Of a stretch of 26,361 nucleotides of DNA, positions 18,618 to 25,041 are shown one piece after another; position 1 is the first letter of the stretch, and every line of letters starts with the position of its first letter. The notes under the pieces were generated by a model. It was not told the DNA's origin. It made no database searches and saw only the letters and a list, made by a program, of their open reading frames with translations. Position numbers and translations under genes: made by a program. This stretch comes from Candidatus Poseidoniaceae archaeon (lineage in GTDB: Archaea; Thermoplasmatota; Poseidoniia; Poseidoniales; Poseidoniaceae), in assembly GCA_949373265.1 (NCBI GenBank), contig CASICT010000005.1, positions 1-26,361 on the forward strand. The letters run 5' to 3'.

Positions 18618-19823
18618 TCAACATGCTTCAGCAGGCTGATCATCCGTTGTATCTTTGGTTGCTTCATTCGATTCCCAATAGAATTCTATCTTTGAACTCG
18701 TATCAACAAGAATTTCGCCATGCTCATTTTCAAGGGTTACTTCAAATGTATAACATCCGTCTCCGCCTTCATAGAAATCGTCGCGAGCCAAATCACCAGA
18801 CTCTGTACCAGGAAGCAGTACCCAGTCGCGAGTAAATGTACCGACTCCATTCGCAATACCTTCATCAGATTCGATAGGGTCGTATGTGTGTTTGGTTGTA
18901 GAATCAAATTTAACTGCGATTACTGCGGACCAATCAGAGGCGATTGGTTTAGGTGTTGTTCCGGTGAAATAGTTGTTTGAGAAATCATAACTTGAACCCG
19001 GGTTGCCCATTCCGACAAACATTTCAACTGTAATTCCAGTGTATTCTCTTGAGGATTGATCTTCCCCTGCAGAAGGAGGGATAATTTCGTAAATTTCGGT
19101 TATTTTGATAAATGCGGTATCAACTTCTCGGTTCATGATATCATCAAAAGTCATTGAACTTTCATCACCATCAGACGTGACTCGGATTTCATACTCGACT
19201 AATGTGTCGCCCTTCATATTCTCAGCATTACCCTTCCAGAAATCATCCAATGATATTGAATGGCTACCTTTGTCTATACTAATTGTATCATCGTGGGAAT
19301 ACTCGACTTTACCATCGACTAATACCTCGACTGTGTATTCCATTCCTTTTGGACCGTAGAACGAAAGGTCAATTTCATCAGCGTCACCGTCATATTCAAC
19401 ATTAGCAATTGTGACTCCTGTGTCTGATGAATTAAAAATTGCAACTCCCGCAAAGGCTACGGTTGCTACAAGGAAAGCAACACCGCTGGTAACTAGTTTT
19501 GTTGTATCAAAATCTTTCAGCATAATAGCATCCCCATTGAATGCTAACCACCAAATAATAACGCCAGGGACGAGTAAATCATCAAATGTAATTCCTCCAA
19601 ATAGGACCAAGTTATCAACAAAGAAAACTAGAATAATTGTAATGAGGAATCCTAATACAGAACCCAGTTGGAACTTCAATTTGCTTAAGTCCATACCGTT
19701 ATCAAAAGGTTGAGCGTCATCCGATAGTATAGCATCAGAAAGTTGAACGGAAATATCATCTTTAGAAGTGCTGTCAATGTCATCTTTTGCGGATTTAGTC
19801 GCTTTATCTAGAAGTCCACTCAT
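18618..19823 (-). CDS. Membrane protein with three helices and a large ectodomain, unknown function
   Basis: A protein of 401 residues that I do not recognise. An acidic, Ser/Asp-rich cytoplasmic N-terminus (1-48) is followed by hydrophobic segments at ~53-69, ~82-95 (LLVPGVIIWWLAFN) and ~110-131. Residues ~132-401 form a beta-rich, acidic outer domain that may contain two Ig-like halves; EYTVEVLVDGKVEYSHDD and CYTFEVTLENEHGEILVD look alike. Two cysteines, one near the middle of the last domain and one at the C-terminal end, could form a disulfide. The start is supported by minus-strand GGTGAT (19828-19833), four bases before the ATG, complementary to the archaeal 16S rRNA 3' end. It is tandem with the 19921-20868 gene, with a gap of ~97 bases. 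The ectodomain suggests an envelope role; nothing points to an enzyme. Confidence 0.8.
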   Translation of the reverse strand: MSGLLDKATKSAKDDIDSTSKDDISVQLSDAILSDDAQPFDNGMDLSKLKFQLGSVLGFLITIILVFFVDNLVLFGGITFDDLLVPGVIIWWLAFNGDAIMLKDFDTTKLVTSGVAFLVATVAFAGVAIFNSSDTGVTIANVEYDGDADEIDLSFYGPKGMEYTVEVLVDGKVEYSHDDTISIDKGSHSISLDDFWKGNAENMKGDTLVEYEIRVTSDGDESSMTFDDIMNREVDTAFIKITEIYEIIPPSAGEDQSSREYTGITVEMFVGMGNPGSSYDFSNNYFTGTTPKPIASDWSAVIAVKFDSTTKHTYDPIESDEGIANGVGTFTRDWVLLPGTESGDLARDDFYEGGDGCYTFEVTLENEHGEILVDTSSKIEFYWESNEATKDTTDDQPAEAC

Positions 19824-19827
19824 TCAA

Positions 19828-19833
19828 ATCACC
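19828..19833 (-). promoter_or_regulatory. Shine-Dalgarno site GGTGAT of the 18618-19823 gene
   Basis: Minus-strand GGTGAT is four bases from the ATG at 19823 and fixes that start. It is part of the short palindrome CACCAATGGTG (19830-19840), whose symmetry may be accidental. Confidence 0.6.
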
Positions 19834-19920
19834 ATTGGTGTTACAACTATGCACGGCAAGTGCTGTGTTATCAATACAACCCCTGCAGAGGTCAACATCA
19901 CTTACAATTGAAGATGGATG

Positions 19921-20868
19921 TCACAGACCGGGCGCTGCTTCTCGCCATGCGCCTTCGTCCTCTTCATCATCCAAATTCCGCCTCGCAATTACAGCAGCAG
20001 CCATACCAAGCATAGCTAGTGACGGAATTAATTCAAAACCAGGAAGATAAACACCGCGAACATAGATAGTGATCATTTGGGACATTAGGTTACATCCACT
20101 AGTTTCATACCTACAAGAGAATTCAGATACTGCTTCGAATTCAAGTGTATGGTATTCATCAGTCCATCCTTGATTCTTTGGAGTACGAACTAGAACTCGA
20201 ACCTTTGTTGGAGCAGCCATACTCTCGATTTCAACAGCGACTTGCGGAAGTGAAATCTGGAATCCTTTGTCCTCTAACTTTTCACGTGAATCGTCAGTTA
20301 CACCAACTGCGAATTTATCCGCCCAATTTCCTTGATTGAATACTTTGAACTCAAAGTTATGATCTGTCTTAGGAGATAGTTGAAGGAAAGGCTCGCTTGC
20401 CTCAACCTGTAATCTACTAAACTGTAGAATGTTGATAATCATCTGAACTTGAGATTCTGCGATGTTTGGAGGAGGAGCACCGTTTGCTTCTACAACTGTT
20501 GCTGTAACAATCAGGTTACGTCCAGACATAGTCATACGCTGGTCTGCACGAACTGTAGTTTGGAACTCAGATTCAGCACCAGGTCCTAAAGAGATAGTAC
20601 CGGGAGCTGCAACTACAAGTCCATCGGCTGAAACTTGAATTTGTATTCTTTCTGCGTATGCGTTAGGATTGACAACTTTACAGTTAGCGAATCCAGTTAG
20701 TGTAGCACCTGGATAAACTGGAACGTCAACCGCACCACTAGGATTTGGAGATAAACACTGTAAATCGACAGCCGGAACGGACACCTGAGCAGCCGCTGGT
20801 GTTGCGATAACCAAGATACTCGCCATGTATATTGCAAGTAGGAACAAAGAGCGTTGTAGTGCCTTCAT
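19921..20868 (-). CDS. Secreted NEW3/COG1470-like protein with PGF-type C-terminal anchor
   Basis: A protein of 315 residues from the ATG at 20868, chosen because AGGTGAT (20872-20878) lies three bases upstream and because translation then begins with a good signal peptide (MKALQRSLFLLAIYMASIL, cleavage near PAAA-QVSV at ~27). The longer frame to 20952 adds a non-secretory sequence. Residues ~30-150 and ~150-265 look like two Ig-like domains of the NEW3/COG1470 kind, with phrases such as LSLGPGAESEF-type turns and FKVFNQGNWADKFAVGV. The C-terminus has PGFE (276-279), a hydrophobic segment to ~297, then ARRN and an acidic tail. PGF followed by a helix and Arg residues is the plan of archaeosortase (ArtA) PGF-CTERM signals, although the tail here is unusually long. 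It is probably a surface protein; its ligand is unknown. Confidence 0.82.
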   Translation of the reverse strand: MKALQRSLFLLAIYMASILVIATPAAAQVSVPAVDLQCLSPNPSGAVDVPVYPGATLTGFANCKVVNPNAYAERIQIQVSADGLVVAAPGTISLGPGAESEFQTTVRADQRMTMSGRNLIVTATVVEANGAPPPNIAESQVQMIINILQFSRLQVEASEPFLQLSPKTDHNFEFKVFNQGNWADKFAVGVTDDSREKLEDKGFQISLPQVAVEIESMAAPTKVRVLVRTPKNQGWTDEYHTLEFEAVSEFSCRYETSGCNLMSQMITIYVRGVYLPGFELIPSLAMLGMAAAVIARRNLDDEEDEGAWREAAPGL

Positions 20869-20871
20869 AGA

Positions 20872-20878
20872 ATCACCT
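20872..20878 (-). promoter_or_regulatory. Shine-Dalgarno site AGGTGAT that fixes the 20868 start
   Basis: Minus-strand AGGTGAT ends three bases before the ATG at 20868 and is complementary to the 16S rRNA 3' end. It favours this start over the upstream codons in the same frame. The rest of the 20879-21014 gap must hold divergent promoters for this gene and sodN; AAAGTAAAAG on the minus strand (~20954-20963) is the only weak TATA-like candidate I see. Confidence 0.55.
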
Positions 20879-21014
20879 ATGATGCGACCCACATTCTCGA
20901 CCCTCATAACCATTTTGGGGACTTGCCTGTACGAAAAGGTGAACTGGGCCACTTTTACTTTACGGGCACATGTTGATATGCCTACGGCCCATCACGGTAC
21001 TACAGAGGGATTTG

Positions 21015-21461
21015 ATGAGTGACGAAATTATCATTGAAGCAGAGGCACATTGTGACGGACCATGCGGAGTATATGACCCCGCAAGTGCACGAATCGCAGG
21101 TGAAGCAGTACAATCCATGACCAACAAAATGTTGGGACTAAGTTGCCCGTCAACTGATGACGGCCCTGCTATGGCCGCATACCTGAACACAATGTCGCGC
21201 TATGCGGCTATCAAAGAAGAAGAAGCACAGACGTGTAAGGACGAATTGCTAGTTCTATGGACTGATTTCTTCAAGCCACAACACCTTGAGGCCAATCCTG
21301 GACTTCATGACACATTCTGGAATGCTGCAAAACTTTGCTCCGCATGCAAGGTAGAAGTTTCGGCAGTCCATGCCCAAGAACTAATGGATGCTATCGAAGC
21401 AATCCACACCATGTTTTGGGGAGTAAAGGGCCGTGAAATTTCATGGATCCGCGCTTCATGA
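21015..21461 (+). CDS. sodN: Nickel superoxide dismutase precursor
   Basis: SodN dismutates superoxide to oxygen and hydrogen peroxide using a single Ni ion per subunit; known forms are homohexamers. The identifying feature is the nickel hook HCDGPCGVYDP: His12, Cys13 and Cys17 of the precursor become His1, Cys2 and Cys6 after removal of the 11-residue leader MSDEIIIEAEA, and the conserved Asp, Pro, Gly and Tyr of the hook are present. The rest (ARIAGEAVQSM onward) is helical, as in the known four-helix fold. The mature protein would have ~137 residues, somewhat longer than the ~117 of Streptomyces. The ATG at 21015 has GAGGGA four bases upstream; an upstream extension of the frame would spoil the short leader. 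It overlaps sodX by 4 bases, so the two are co-transcribed and probably coupled. No export signal is visible. Confidence 0.95.
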   Translation: MSDEIIIEAEAHCDGPCGVYDPASARIAGEAVQSMTNKMLGLSCPSTDDGPAMAAYLNTMSRYAAIKEEEAQTCKDELLVLWTDFFKPQHLEANPGLHDTFWNAAKLCSACKVEVSAVHAQELMDAIEAIHTMFWGVKGREISWIRAS

Positions 21462-21742
21462 AAGTAGTTGTCAAAGGCGAATCAATGTGGCCTACATTCA
21501 ATGATGGCGACATTATTCAGTGCATAGAATATGTAAGTCAAGAGATTATTCCATCACGTATTGTTGTATTCAAACACCCTCTGAAACACGCAGTGACTTG
21601 TGTGAAGAGAGTGAAACGTGCAGAAGGAGACCGTTTCTTTGTTCAAGGAGACAATCCAGACCCAACTGCAAGTGATGATTCACATAATTTTGGCTGGATA
21701 GCACGAACCAGTATTATCGCAATTGAAACTACTGATCAATAA
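21458..21742 (+). CDS. sodX: Nickel superoxide dismutase maturation protease (S26-like)
   Basis: SodX removes the leader of SodN so that the N-terminal His can bind nickel. The 94-residue protein shows the S26 peptidase Ser in KGESMWPTF (Ser9), the DGD turn after it, the Lys general-base region TCVKRV (Lys50) and the later segment VQGDNPDPTASDDSHNFG typical of LexA/signal-peptidase folds. It lacks a membrane helix, as expected for a cytosolic SodN processing enzyme. The start at 21458 gives the classical ATGA overlap with the sodN stop and the usual short N-terminus; an ATG at 21443 in the same frame is the alternative and would add five residues. Its end is five bases from the convergent tRNA gene. 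Pairing with sodN makes this assignment much firmer than sequence alone. Confidence 0.93.
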   Translation: MKVVVKGESMWPTFNDGDIIQCIEYVSQEIIPSRIVVFKHPLKHAVTCVKRVKRAEGDRFFVQGDNPDPTASDDSHNFGWIARTSIIAIETTDQ

Positions 21743-21747
21743 AGAAG

Positions 21748-21820
21748 TGGACCCGGAGGGACTTGAACCCACGACCGCCCGGTTATGAGCCGGGAGCTCC
21801 ACCAACTAAGCTACAGGTCC
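21748..21820 (-). tRNA. tRNA with CAU anticodon (elongator Met or AUA-reading Ile2)
   Basis: A 73-base cloverleaf reads on the minus strand: acceptor GGACCTG pairing with CGGGTCC (one U-G), a D arm from GCTT/GAGC, an anticodon stem CCCGG/CCGGG around loop CTCATAA, and a T loop TTCAAGT. The discriminator is A, and CCA is not encoded. The T stem, GTGGG against CCCTC, has one U-U mismatch. The anticodon is CAU. The G1-C72 pair and the lack of three G-C pairs next to the loop argue against the initiator. The AUA-reading Ile2 form (with modified C34) and elongator Met cannot be separated here. It lies 12 bases after the HD-domain gene on the same strand and may be co-transcribed with it; CTTCTTT follows the 3' end. 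Confidence 0.93.
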
Positions 21821-21832
21821 GTAGCAATCACC

Positions 21833-23122
21833 TCAGAAGGATGACAGACTTGACTGTGACGGTCTAATCACTTCACGTGCAACCTGCTCACATTGGTCTC
21901 TCACACCTTCTGGAATGAATATCAAAGCCTGCTCTGATGTTTGAACTAGGCTTTGAATAAGAGGTGAGTGCTCTACGACGTCTCTTCCGTCTTCAAGCAT
22001 TATACCCTGACTATAGGGCTTGTATCCTTTCTTACGGATACTTGCAGTGATGATGTCACTGATGGAAAAGCCAGCGGCTTCGATAATGGGTAGAATCTTT
22101 GGAATAACAACATCACTCATTTCAGTGGTTAATTCCCCGATTCGAATAGATTTGTGATAATCTCTCCTAGAAACTAATCTTGTTGCATATCCAGATAGGG
22201 TTGAGTCTTCATTGTCCGCCCAGTCCATCAGGACTCCATTGATATCTGCATCTGTAAGACGTACATATTGCTGAACGGTCAGGCTATCATTACAAAGCAT
22301 ATTGTTAAGAGACTCACTAAGAACTAACTTTCCAAGATTTGCTAGTTCTCTAGCACGGGTAAGTACTCTGACTAGATATTCCTGTGTGAGTTGATTCACT
22401 TTGTGGAAGTACACCTGATTGTAAAGGTGATATCTAGTCACCAGATATGCCTCAATTGCAGGTAAGCCCCAATCTTTAGCGTACAGATGGCCAGAATCAT
22501 CTACTCGAAGAGCACGAATAACTCGGGCCGAATCAAATCCGCCAATCTGTGCGCCAGAATTAGCTTGGTCACGAATCATGTAGTCCATACGATCAACATC
22601 CAGTTGGCTACTTACAATCTCTTTTAGGAAGGGAGCAATAGGTTCGCCACCCGATTCAGTATGACCAGAATATAGTGCAAACAACCTACTAGTTCGCTCT
22701 TCACTCAGAACTTCACGAATAGCAATCCCAATCTCAGTATCCTTTGATTCAAGCATTAGTCTGCCCCAATCTTCGTGGTTGTGATAGTTTGCAAACACCT
22801 TATCGGATTCTAATAAGTGTGAGAAGGGAGGGTGCCCAATATCATGTAGAAGAGCGGCTATCGACACCAGTTCAGAATCCTCTTTTGAAATTACACCTGG
22901 CTGAACTTCTGCCAAATGGTCGCAAAGTACCCTTGCCAAGTGGTAAGCGCCAAGACTGTGAGAGAAGCGATTGTGGGTTGCAGCAGGGAATACATAATGG
23001 CATGTTGCTAGCTGCTGAATGTTACGCAGCCGCTGGAATTCCCGAGTATCTATGAGCCTAGCAATACGTGCTGGAACGAAAATGTCGCGATGAATCTCAT
23101 CACGTATCACTCGGTCCCTCAT
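21833..23122 (-). CDS. HD-domain phosphohydrolase (COG1078, dGTPase/SAMHD1-like)
   Basis: A protein of 429 residues of the HD superfamily. The N-terminal segment FQRLRNIQQL (~29-38) and THNRFSHSLGAYHLA (~49-63) are typical of the dNTP triphosphohydrolase-like COG1078 group. The metal-binding set includes His55, the HD pair His93-Asp94 in LLHDIGHPPFSH, and Asp in QLDVDRMDYMIRD further on. Relatives hydrolyse dNTPs or other nucleotides; the exact substrate cannot be read from the sequence. The rest is helical, with a C-terminal regulatory-like region. The ATG at 23122 is preferred because the family starts near there and because minus-strand GATATT (23142-23147) is ~23 bases upstream; the frame also opens with a TTG at 23149. 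It is divergent from the EF-hand gene and followed closely by the tRNA. Confidence 0.9.
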   Translation of the reverse strand: MRDRVIRDEIHRDIFVPARIARLIDTREFQRLRNIQQLATCHYVFPAATHNRFSHSLGAYHLARVLCDHLAEVQPGVISKEDSELVSIAALLHDIGHPPFSHLLESDKVFANYHNHEDWGRLMLESKDTEIGIAIREVLSEERTSRLFALYSGHTESGGEPIAPFLKEIVSSQLDVDRMDYMIRDQANSGAQIGGFDSARVIRALRVDDSGHLYAKDWGLPAIEAYLVTRYHLYNQVYFHKVNQLTQEYLVRVLTRARELANLGKLVLSESLNNMLCNDSLTVQQYVRLTDADINGVLMDWADNEDSTLSGYATRLVSRRDYHKSIRIGELTTEMSDVVIPKILPIIEAAGFSISDIITASIRKKGYKPYSQGIMLEDGRDVVEHSPLIQSLVQTSEQALIFIPEGVRDQCEQVAREVIRPSQSSLSSF

Positions 23123-23141
23123 GTTGTGGCCTTTCGCATCT

Positions 23142-23174
23142 AATATCAAGTCCTTTCCCTACGCAAGGGATATT
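23142..23174. promoter_or_regulatory. Divergent promoter pair with mirrored GATATT boxes
   Basis: The 75-base gap between two head-to-head genes contains GATATT on each strand: 23142-23147 (minus) and 23169-23174 (plus). The plus-strand copy is centred ~26 bases before the ATG at 23198 and the minus-strand copy ~23 bases before the ATG at 23122, so both could be TATA boxes of leaderless transcripts. Between them, CCCT and AGGG (23157-23160, 23166-23169) form a second, shorter dyad. Confidence 0.5.
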
Positions 23175-23197
23175 GAACTAGATGCTTTGGACCGGGC

Positions 23198-25030
23198 ATG
23201 AGCGAGAGTGCACAGTTAGATGACAGTGACTCAGAAATTGATTATTTAGATGACTTGGTAGCTGAAGGTAACCTCGAGATGGACGTGGATTCTGTCTTCG
23301 AAACCTATGATGCCAATTCCGATGGAAAAATCGTGCATAGCGAGTATGTTGCAAAGCACAAGTCGGAAGTTGAAAGTAGCGGATTTTCAGGTTTTGTTGA
23401 CCGTTTACTAGATGATAGCCCTGAATTAAGGGGTCAAAGATTATGGGTAATGTTCGCCCTATCGGTACTATTAGTTGCAGCGATGAATGCATATGCCATG
23501 GTTCGTGAACCTGCACTAGTTGAAATTGGAAACCTAGTGGAACATAATAATGAAGTTGTGTCGGTAGAAGGAATAGTGATTTCATGGGTTGAAGACCCAT
23601 ATTCATCAGGAGAAAACCGTGTTAACATCATTATTGAAGATGATACAGGAGTTGCCCAATTACGTTGGTATCGCCATGGAGACATCCCTATGATTGGAAC
23701 TAAAGTTACTGCAACTGGAGACGTTAGAGAATACGATGGCAGAATATGGTTACAGGCTCTAGGCAGTGGTGCTTTGTCATGGGATAATGCTGATGTTCCG
23801 GATGCTCCCGAAATTGCAATTTCTACGATTGCCGCTAACCCCGAAAACTTTGTTGGTGAAGCATTCACAATCACAGGTTACATCTCTAAAACTGTAAATC
23901 CCAACTCCACATTTACATCACTTGATTTGAGAGACCACCCCACATACGGTAGTAATGAACATCAACTGAATATGATAATCCACTCTGCCCCTGGTAGGTG
24001 GCTGGAATCTGGACAAAAAGTCGAAGTTACGGCCGTGATAGAATACAGTCAGAAGTTTATGAAATGGTCTATTCACACCCAAGGTCCTGAAATAAGAACA
24101 ATTGGAAACGATGAACCTGAACCAACAATAATCGGATGGTCTAATTATCAGACATGGACATACAATAAGGATTCCAAAGTTATTCTGAACGGAGTTATTT
24201 CAGGAGATGAAATTGTAGAACCAGGTGGAGATCTCAAGGCTTGCTTACTCAATCAGGCAGATTTATCTGATTATGAGGGTATGGAAGTTAGTTTTGGTGG
24301 AAGACTAATTTGGTCTACATCTTATGCCGGCTGGTGTATAGATTCTGCAAATACTGAAGATGTGAAAATATTAGATGTGTCAGATGCTGAAAATATATTG
24401 GGTAGGCTTGCTAGTAATCCTGAAGACACCATGAGTGATGTTGCTAGTGGCACACATTTCTTAATCACGGGCGTTGTTTCAGGTTCGACACTAATGAGTG
24501 AATCGGGAGACACTAAGATAATAATTGCTGACGCAGTTTATCCTAACACCTTGGCTAAAATGGATGCATACGTTCCTGTTGGCCAGCACTTTGGATGGCT
24601 GGAAGAAGGGCAGCCTATCGTTGCTAATGTGACCGTCTCATGGAATTCTGCAAGTTCCGAATTACAGTTAATGGTCAGTGACTTGGTACTGACTGGAGAG
24701 CCATCTCCTGCTAATCCATACGACCTTTCCGACGGTGCTCCTGCATTTTATGACCTAAATAAAATTACTAGTGTAACTGGCAATTTAGTTACGATTGATG
24801 GTCAAACATACCTCCAGAAAGAAGGTGGAGATCAGAAAATAAGAATCAGTTTGAAGGCAAATTCGATTTACTCAGGAGATTCCCAAAATGAGGGGAAGAC
24901 TCTGAAGTGGACTGGAAGATTAATCGAAATTGCAGATGACATTACTTTGGCTCACCACTATGTCCTAGATGAAGCAGATGTTACCGACGAAGATGGTAAC
25001 GGTATTGCTGATGATGCTGAGGATTCTTAG
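23198..25030 (+). CDS. EF-hand / transmembrane / multi-OB-fold-like envelope protein
   Basis: A protein of 610 residues with an unusual layout. An acidic N-terminus contains a canonical EF-hand loop DANSDGKIVHSE (38-49). One hydrophobic helix (~82-101, LWVMFALSVLLVAAMNAYA) follows. The remainder appears to be about five OB-fold-like units, each with a pattern such as VSVEGIVISWV, IIIEDDTGVAQL, GTKVTATGDVREYDGRIWL (first unit ~117-190; later units from ~200, ~315, ~400 and ~520). The last residues, DEDGNGIADDAE, look like a second calcium-loop motif. With the N-terminus inside, one calcium site would face the cytosol and the other the outside. The ATG at 23198 has a TATA-like box ~26 bases upstream. 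The TctA-family gene starts 11 bases after its stop, so the two are probably an operon. Function unknown; OB folds bind nucleic acid, glycans or proteins. Confidence 0.82.
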   Translation: MSESAQLDDSDSEIDYLDDLVAEGNLEMDVDSVFETYDANSDGKIVHSEYVAKHKSEVESSGFSGFVDRLLDDSPELRGQRLWVMFALSVLLVAAMNAYAMVREPALVEIGNLVEHNNEVVSVEGIVISWVEDPYSSGENRVNIIIEDDTGVAQLRWYRHGDIPMIGTKVTATGDVREYDGRIWLQALGSGALSWDNADVPDAPEIAISTIAANPENFVGEAFTITGYISKTVNPNSTFTSLDLRDHPTYGSNEHQLNMIIHSAPGRWLESGQKVEVTAVIEYSQKFMKWSIHTQGPEIRTIGNDEPEPTIIGWSNYQTWTYNKDSKVILNGVISGDEIVEPGGDLKACLLNQADLSDYEGMEVSFGGRLIWSTSYAGWCIDSANTEDVKILDVSDAENILGRLASNPEDTMSDVASGTHFLITGVVSGSTLMSESGDTKIIIADAVYPNTLAKMDAYVPVGQHFGWLEEGQPIVANVTVSWNSASSELQLMVSDLVLTGEPSPANPYDLSDGAPAFYDLNKITSVTGNLVTIDGQTYLQKEGGDQKIRISLKANSIYSGDSQNEGKTLKWTGRLIEIADDITLAHHYVLDEADVTDEDGNGIADDAEDS

Positions 25031-25037
25031 GAGGGAT
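25029..25037 (+). promoter_or_regulatory. Strong Shine-Dalgarno site AGGAGGGAT of the TctA-family gene
   Basis: AGGAGGGAT overlaps the stop codon of the upstream gene and lies four bases before the ATG at 25042. It fixes the start and suggests that the second gene is translated from a shared transcript. Confidence 0.65.
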
Positions 25038-25041
25038 AAGC

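Noticed and set aside
20970..21014. Upstream extension of sodN
   Set aside because: The nickel hook normally follows a short leader, and GAGGGA sits at the right distance from the ATG at 21015.
23178..23606. 142-codon minus-strand open frame
   Set aside because: It overlaps the EF-hand/OB-fold gene and its promoter, and its His/Gln/Leu/Pro-rich product looks like a frame artefact.
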